In this document: positions 5,509 to 9,205 of the stretch, in pieces
Layout: each line of letters opens with the position of its first letter
Position numbering within the stretch: position 1 is the first letter of the stretch
NCBI GenBank assembly: GCA_900759455.1
Contig: CAAEVI010000078.1
Location: 1 to 9,205 of the forward strand
Reading direction: 5' to 3'
DNA: 9,205 bases
Source: Erysipelotrichaceae bacterium
GTDB taxonomy: Bacteria; Bacillota_I; Bacilli_A; Erysipelotrichales; Erysipelotrichaceae
The notes under the pieces: generated by a model
Told to the model about the DNA's origin: nothing
The model's input: only the letters and a program-made list of their open reading frames with translations
Database searches by the model: none
Translations under genes and position numbers: made by a program

Positions 5509-7779
5509 TTATTTTGTGATCGTAAATGTACGTGTGATCGGCGCAGCCTGATAATCTCCGCCCAGTGTAACGACAGTTACGATATAGCTTCCTGCCTCTC
5601 TCGGCGGTGTCGTTGTGCTGGAATACAGTTTCCATTTGGTTGTAAAGCCGGTATACAGATAATGCACATTGCTCTGTTTGATGTCGCTGCTTCCGTTGCA
5701 GTACAGAGTAACGCCGAAATCAAAGTTGGCAGCCTGTGCTTCACTCAGTTTTCCGTTTGGAATATCCTGGTTCCAGTGCAGCTTCACGCCGTCGGCACGC
5801 ATCTTCACTAACAGTGCACCGATACCGACACCTGTCTCATAGTGTTTGTTGTCAGTCACAGCGGCTACGGTATAAAGACCGGCATGGTTCGGCGTTCCGA
5901 AAGAAATGCGCAGTGAATCAACCATAGAAGGCATGTTGTTCAGTACCTTTAGAAGCTGACCGATGCTTCCTGTGTCGATGCCAAGCACATCCAGCGCGTT
6001 CAGCAGTTCCTGTGTGCTGAAGATCTCGCGCAGCTGACCGACGGTCACACCTTCCTGCAACAGTTCGCTGAAGCTCTGTCCGGTAATTGATTTAACGATC
6101 GGATCAATGATCTTCAGGAATGCATTGTCTGAATAACGTGCAGGCAGCTGCAGATACAGACTTGTTGTGACATTGCTTGTCACACCGGCATAGATCGTAT
6201 AAATATTGAAGTTATCCTGCGGATCTGTTGTGACAAAATCAGCCGGAACGCTTTCATCCGCATAAATATTTGTTGAATGCACCGTAACGCTGACTTTTGC
6301 CTTCTTTACATTCAAACTGCTTTCCGCAGTTTCGCTTGGACGATATTCACTGTTTCCTTTGAATGTGATACGAATCTTCTGATCACCTGCACCCATGGCC
6401 GGATACTTCACCAAAACAACGGTTCCTCCCTCGATCGGCGCCCAGTTTTTGATCAGTCCTTCGATCGTATCTGTGACTTCCTGTGTCGCATAGTATTCGA
6501 TCGTAAAGTCATCGGCGGAAAGTGATTCCCTGCTTGGCAGAGAAGACTGATTCCAATCGATCACCTGATCGATGATCTGCTGCTTCATTGCATCCGCATC
6601 CATGTCATATGTAATCGACGCATTGCTGTTGCATACGATAGCAGACGGTGTACGATGATCGGCTACCGTAATCGTTGCCTCATGAGCAAAACCGCTGTAG
6701 TTTTTATTTCCGCTCCAGGAAATACGAACTTCCCAAGTACCGATACCGAATTTCTTAAGGTTTGTCACATCTTTGTTATCCAACGGTTTCCACTGATCGA
6801 TCCATCCGGTCAGTGTTGCGTTGTACTCAACCTGCACTTCATCCAAAATATCCTCAGGTGCGGAAGCAATCAGGGCATTGATGATCGCTGTTTTGGTTGC
6901 GGCATAGTCAATGCTTTGGTCCTCCTGATAAGCAAGCGCAATCTCCTGCGGTGTTTCGTTCCAAACGATATCTGCCTGCGGACGTTCGTTGATCACCACA
7001 CTCGCCTGAACGCTTGCGGATGAATAATCTTCATTTCCCGCATAGCTGATGCGGATCTCATGTGTTCCTTCGCCCATGGCCGGATAATTCAATGCTGCTA
7101 CAGTTCCGCCTTCCAAAGCGACCCAGTTTTTGCCCAGGCTGCCGACAGAACCGGAAGTTGCTTCGGCATAATATTCGAATGCCACATCATCTGCCGTCAG
7201 CTGTGGTGTCGTAGAAGCGACCATTGCCGCAAACAGCTGCGTACGCAGTGCATCATAATCCACCTGCAGATCATCATTATAGACCAGCGTTGTCTGCAGT
7301 GTTCCTTCATTCAGCGTGATCGATGCATCCAGATGATCTTTCTTGCTTAGTGTAACTTCATTGCTCGTTCCTTTCAAACGAACCCGATAATCACCGTCAT
7401 CATTGGCTGCCAGCGCCGGATGTGTGTATTTCGTTGTAATGAACATCACTTTCTTCTCGCTTGTAAAGCCGCTGATGCTTCCCCAGGCATCGTTTGTCAG
7501 CAGTCCGTTTTTGCCTGTGCAGTAATATTCCCATTCCAGGCTCTGCGGATCGCTTACCGCTTCTTTGTTTACGACCAGTGCATCATACAGTTTCTGTTTC
7601 ACAGCCGCTTCATCATCGCTTGTTTTGATGACGGTCTCAGCACTTTGCAACTATACTTCTGCCTGTACGTTCGCCGTTTCATTGCTGTCAGCTGCATGCA
7701 GCGGTGTATAACCGGTGCAGCAGAAAATCATGAAAACTGCCAGCAAAGAACAAATCATTTTCTGTACATGCTTTCTCAT
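5509..7779 (-). pseudogene. Secreted Ig-like repeat protein, interrupted by an in-frame TAG
   Basis: One minus-strand frame runs from ATG 7779 to TAATAA at 5511-5506, broken only by TAG at 7653-7651 (codon 43). The N-terminus is a clear signal peptide: MRKHVQK, a hydrophobic core (MICSLLAVFMIFCCTGY) and a cleavage site after LHA. Counting from the Leu after the TAG, four related units of about 110 residues follow (about 1-107, 108-225, 226-335, 336-452). They share EYYA...W..LEGGTV...YPAMG.G..EIRI..GN..Y, best seen in units 2 and 4. Next come an MBG-like domain (about 453-610) with a helical insert (508-580), then a last domain ending AGSYIVTVVT...RTFTITK. No LPXTG, membrane anchor, LysM or SLH domain is seen, so it would be released or held by a partner. 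The uninterrupted open frame of 713 codons after the stop suggests the lesion is recent. Restart at TTG 7650 would give a protein without an export signal. Function beyond an adhesin-like role cannot be stated. Confidence 0.75.
7651..7653 (-). other. In-frame amber codon between signal peptide and mature repeats
   Basis: The minus strand reads GAA GTA TAG TTG CAA, so TAG falls about 12 codons after the predicted signal-peptide cleavage site. Both sides are in one frame and both are clearly coding. A single C-to-T change from CAG (Gln) would explain it, and Gln suits the context. Alternatives are a sequencing error or suppression. Confidence 0.85.
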
Positions 7780-7829
7780 GTTTGTTGCTCGCAGACCAGC
7801 ACATCTGCTTCCCCCTTTACCTAAATCAC

Positions 7830-7846
7830 GCAGGTCAAAGACCTGC
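7830..7846 (-). promoter_or_regulatory. Perfect hairpin in the leader of the repeat-protein gene
   Basis: GCAGGTC (7830-7836) and GACCTGC (7840-7846) form a 7-bp GC-rich stem with a 3-base loop. It lies between the predicted start of transcription (about 7871) and the AAAGGGGG ribosome-binding site (7818-7811). It has no U tract, so it is more likely an mRNA-stabilising or regulatory hairpin, or a protein-binding dyad, than a terminator. Confidence 0.55.
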
Positions 7847-7877
7847 AGTCTGCACTGCTGGTTACAGACCAAATGCT

Positions 7878-7906
7878 ATTATAGTACAATTGGAAAAAAT
7901 CGGAAG
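7878..7906 (-). promoter_or_regulatory. Candidate promoter of the repeat-protein gene
   Basis: A perfect TATAAT (7883-7878, minus strand) lies about 100 bases before the signal-peptide ATG. The hexamer at the expected -35 place (CTTCCG, 7906-7901) is a poor match, so activity may be low or need an activator. The leader would carry the 7-bp hairpin and AAAGGGGG. Confidence 0.45.
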
Positions 7907-8054
7907 AAGTTTTCTTGTAATTCAAAGAATTTGTCTCGATATTCATTTCGTCATTTTTTCCTATGTAAAATGTATGTTAAATCACTTTTTTGACATCCTT
8001 GCATCTATGGTTTCTCTCTTTTTCAAGTGTCAGCCATCCTTCACCTTCTTCACC

Positions 8055-8084
8055 TATACACAGCTCTTCTTTCTGTAGTACAAT
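8055..8084 (+). promoter_or_regulatory. Candidate promoter of the metallophosphoesterase gene
   Basis: TACAAT (8079-8084) is a good -10 box. The upstream TATACA (8055-8060, 18-base spacer) is only a weak -35 match. The start would be near 8091, about 64 bases before the ATG. The -10 region and following AGCAT resemble the divergent repeat-protein promoter (13 of 15 bases around the two -10 boxes). Confidence 0.4.
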
Positions 8085-8154
8085 AGCATTAGAATCCTTT
8101 TTTGCGGCAATACTAAAGATAACGTCAAGTAAATCAACCGAAAGGAGCAACTCA

Positions 8155-9027
8155 ATGAAACCAAAAAATAGAGGCCTGAAGATTGCGGGAATTGTATGCA
8201 CGCTGCTGGTTGCCGCCAGCTGCATCAGTATCTATATTTCATACAATGTCCTAACCGTAACTGAATATAAACTGAAAAACAAAAAAGTGCAGTCACCGAT
8301 GCGCATGCTGCTGGTTTCCGACCTTCATAACCATCAGTTTGGCGACAATAATGAAGAACTGATCAAAAAAATGCTGGATCTGCAACCGGATGCCATTTTT
8401 ATGGACGGCGACATGCTGAATGTCGACACTGCGGACTGCAGCTGGCTATTTCAGCTCATTCGCTCATTGAGCAGTGAAGTCCCTGTTTATTTTGCTTATG
8501 GCAATCATGAGATTGCCTATCAGGAACAGCATCCCGAACTTCGCGAACAGTTAACAGAAGCAGGTGCAGTCGTCGTGGAGAAAAACTATGTGGATACGAC
8601 TATCAACGGCAATGCGGTACGTATCGGTGGTTTTTATGATTACGCCTTTTCCATGACACACCCAAGCACAAGACAAGACACTATGGATAGTGAAAAATAT
8701 GATTTTCTTGACGATTTCTGTTCCAGTGACGCGCTTAAGATCATGCTGTCGCATCGTCCTGACAGTTTCGTCTTTTCCGATGCCTCTTCCGTATGGTCCA
8801 TTGACTACGTGCTATGCGGCCACAATCACGGCGGTCAAGTCATCCTTCCTTTCATTGGGGGACTGTTTGGCGGAGATCAAGGCTTTCTCCCCGAATATGC
8901 ATCCGGCATTCACCAATTCACCTCTATGCAGATGATCATCACCAGAGGACTCAGCTCGAATCCCGAATACCTGCCACGATTCAACAATCCGCCGGAAATC
9001 GTATGTCTAGACATCATTTCCTCATAA
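8155..9027 (+). CDS. Membrane-anchored YkuE-like metallophosphoesterase
   Basis: This 290-residue calcineurin-like phosphoesterase should hydrolyse a phosphoester with two metal ions. One N-terminal membrane segment (about residues 9-31, IAGIVCTLLVAASCISIYIS) would place the catalytic domain outside the membrane. All metal-site motifs are present in order: SDLHNHQFG (D56, H58), MDGDM (D86), YGNHE (N117, H118), LSHRPD (H200) and GHNHGGQ (H223, H225). The tail LPEYASGIHQF and GLSSNPEYLPRFNNPPEIVCLDI is typical of YkuE-like proteins. Length is normal for the group. The start at 8155 has AAAGGAG seven bases upstream. The longer frame from 7990 has no ribosome-binding site, and the membrane segment directly follows the chosen start. 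Related enzymes act on phospholipid-type or nucleotide-lipid substrates, but the substrate here is unknown. The gene appears to be transcribed alone. Confidence 0.9.
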   Translation: MKPKNRGLKIAGIVCTLLVAASCISIYISYNVLTVTEYKLKNKKVQSPMRMLLVSDLHNHQFGDNNEELIKKMLDLQPDAIFMDGDMLNVDTADCSWLFQLIRSLSSEVPVYFAYGNHEIAYQEQHPELREQLTEAGAVVVEKNYVDTTINGNAVRIGGFYDYAFSMTHPSTRQDTMDSEKYDFLDDFCSSDALKIMLSHRPDSFVFSDASSVWSIDYVLCGHNHGGQVILPFIGGLFGGDQGFLPEYASGIHQFTSMQMIITRGLSSNPEYLPRFNNPPEIVCLDIISS

Positions 9028-9079
9028 ACACAAGAATGATCAGAAATTAAAAGGAGCTGTAACGAACCAATGTCATTTA

Positions 9080-9098
9080 GTTAAGGGAAGTTCTTAAC
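9080..9098. repeat. Short inverted repeat downstream of the phosphoesterase gene
   Basis: GTTAAG (9080-9085) and CTTAAC (9093-9098) flank a 7-base loop. It lies just after AAAGGAG (9049-9055) and a four-codon frame ATG-TCA-TTT-AGT-TAA (9070-9084). No T tract follows, so it is not a terminator. It may be chance, a tiny leader or the relic of a mobile-element end. Confidence 0.35.
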
Positions 9099-9120
9099 GA
9101 TAGATAAAGAAAAAAATCAC

Positions 9121-9166
9121 AAAAAATGAGAAGCAGAACAATCAAGTTTTAAAAGTTCTGCTTCTC
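9121..9166 (-). terminator. Strong hairpin terminator, mainly for a minus-strand gene beyond the right edge
   Basis: GAGAAGCAGAAC (9128-9139) and GTTCTGCTTCTC (9155-9166) form a perfect 12-bp stem with a 15-base loop. On the minus strand the stem is followed by ATTTTTTGTGATTTTTTT, an excellent U tract. On the plus strand only TTCATCTT follows, so it can serve the phosphoesterase transcript less efficiently. It implies a gene on the minus strand ending just beyond position 9205. Confidence 0.8.
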
Positions 9167-9205
9167 TTCATCTTAAAATCATGACAAAAAGACCATTTTA
9201 TATAA

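Noticed and set aside
5509..7779. Frequent GATC sites across the repeat-protein gene as a regulatory or methylation array
   Set aside because: They fall irregularly within codons for Asp/Ile/Arg in repeated domains and show no spacing pattern, so codon content explains them.
7990..8154. 55-codon N-terminal extension of the phosphoesterase
   Set aside because: It is serine-rich, has no ribosome-binding site, spans the candidate promoter, and AAAGGAG lies seven bases before ATG 8155.

Overview
The window looks like the chromosome of a low- to medium-GC Bacillota (Firmicutes) bacterium. Shine-Dalgarno sequences are strong and purine-rich, promoters are close to the sigma-A consensus, terminators are U-tract hairpins, and the regulators are of ROK and HxlR type. 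One gene encodes a secreted protein built from Ig-like repeats. A gut clostridial or erysipelotrichial host fits, but this is inference from gene style; there is no rRNA or marker gene to fix the taxon.

Layout. (1) 1-1803, minus strand: a two-gene operon of a ROK-type regulator and a maltose/galactoside-type O-acetyltransferase, joined by an ATGA stop/start overlap. Its promoter (TTTACA, 17 bp, TATAAT) lies inside a perfect 18+3+18 bp palindrome, the most striking regulatory feature seen. (2) 1860-3482, minus strand: an intact SPL-like radical SAM gene with a clear terminator. Immediately upstream, in the same direction, is the wreck of a DUF5131 (phage Gp37/Gp68-like) gene that now needs three reading frames to be followed. 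(3) 3652-4136, plus strand: a small HxlR-family regulator with a near-consensus promoter and TACTAAG/CTTAGTA half-sites, apparently autoregulated, divergent from the radical SAM unit. (4) 4137-5390: about 1.25 kb without an intact gene; a 4Fe-4S ferredoxin motif survives on the minus strand in a decayed frame. (5) 5394-7883, minus strand: a secreted protein of about 755 residues, with signal peptide, four repeats of about 110 residues and MBG-like C-terminal domains. It is interrupted by an in-frame TAG just after the signal peptide and ends at a strong hairpin terminator. (6) 8055-9166, plus strand: a membrane-anchored YkuE-like metallophosphoesterase, then a 12-bp-stem terminator that mainly serves a minus-strand gene beyond the right edge.

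The window therefore mixes three ordinary working units (acetyltransferase operon, radical SAM gene, phosphoesterase) with three decaying loci (DUF5131, ferredoxin, repeat protein). The 2.9-5.4 kb stretch reads as an accessory segment in decay. I see no CRISPR array, tRNA, rRNA, intact transposase or integrase. No clearly new multi-gene system is visible; the best candidates for follow-up are the ROK palindrome, the degraded radical SAM/DUF5131 pair and the amber-interrupted surface protein.
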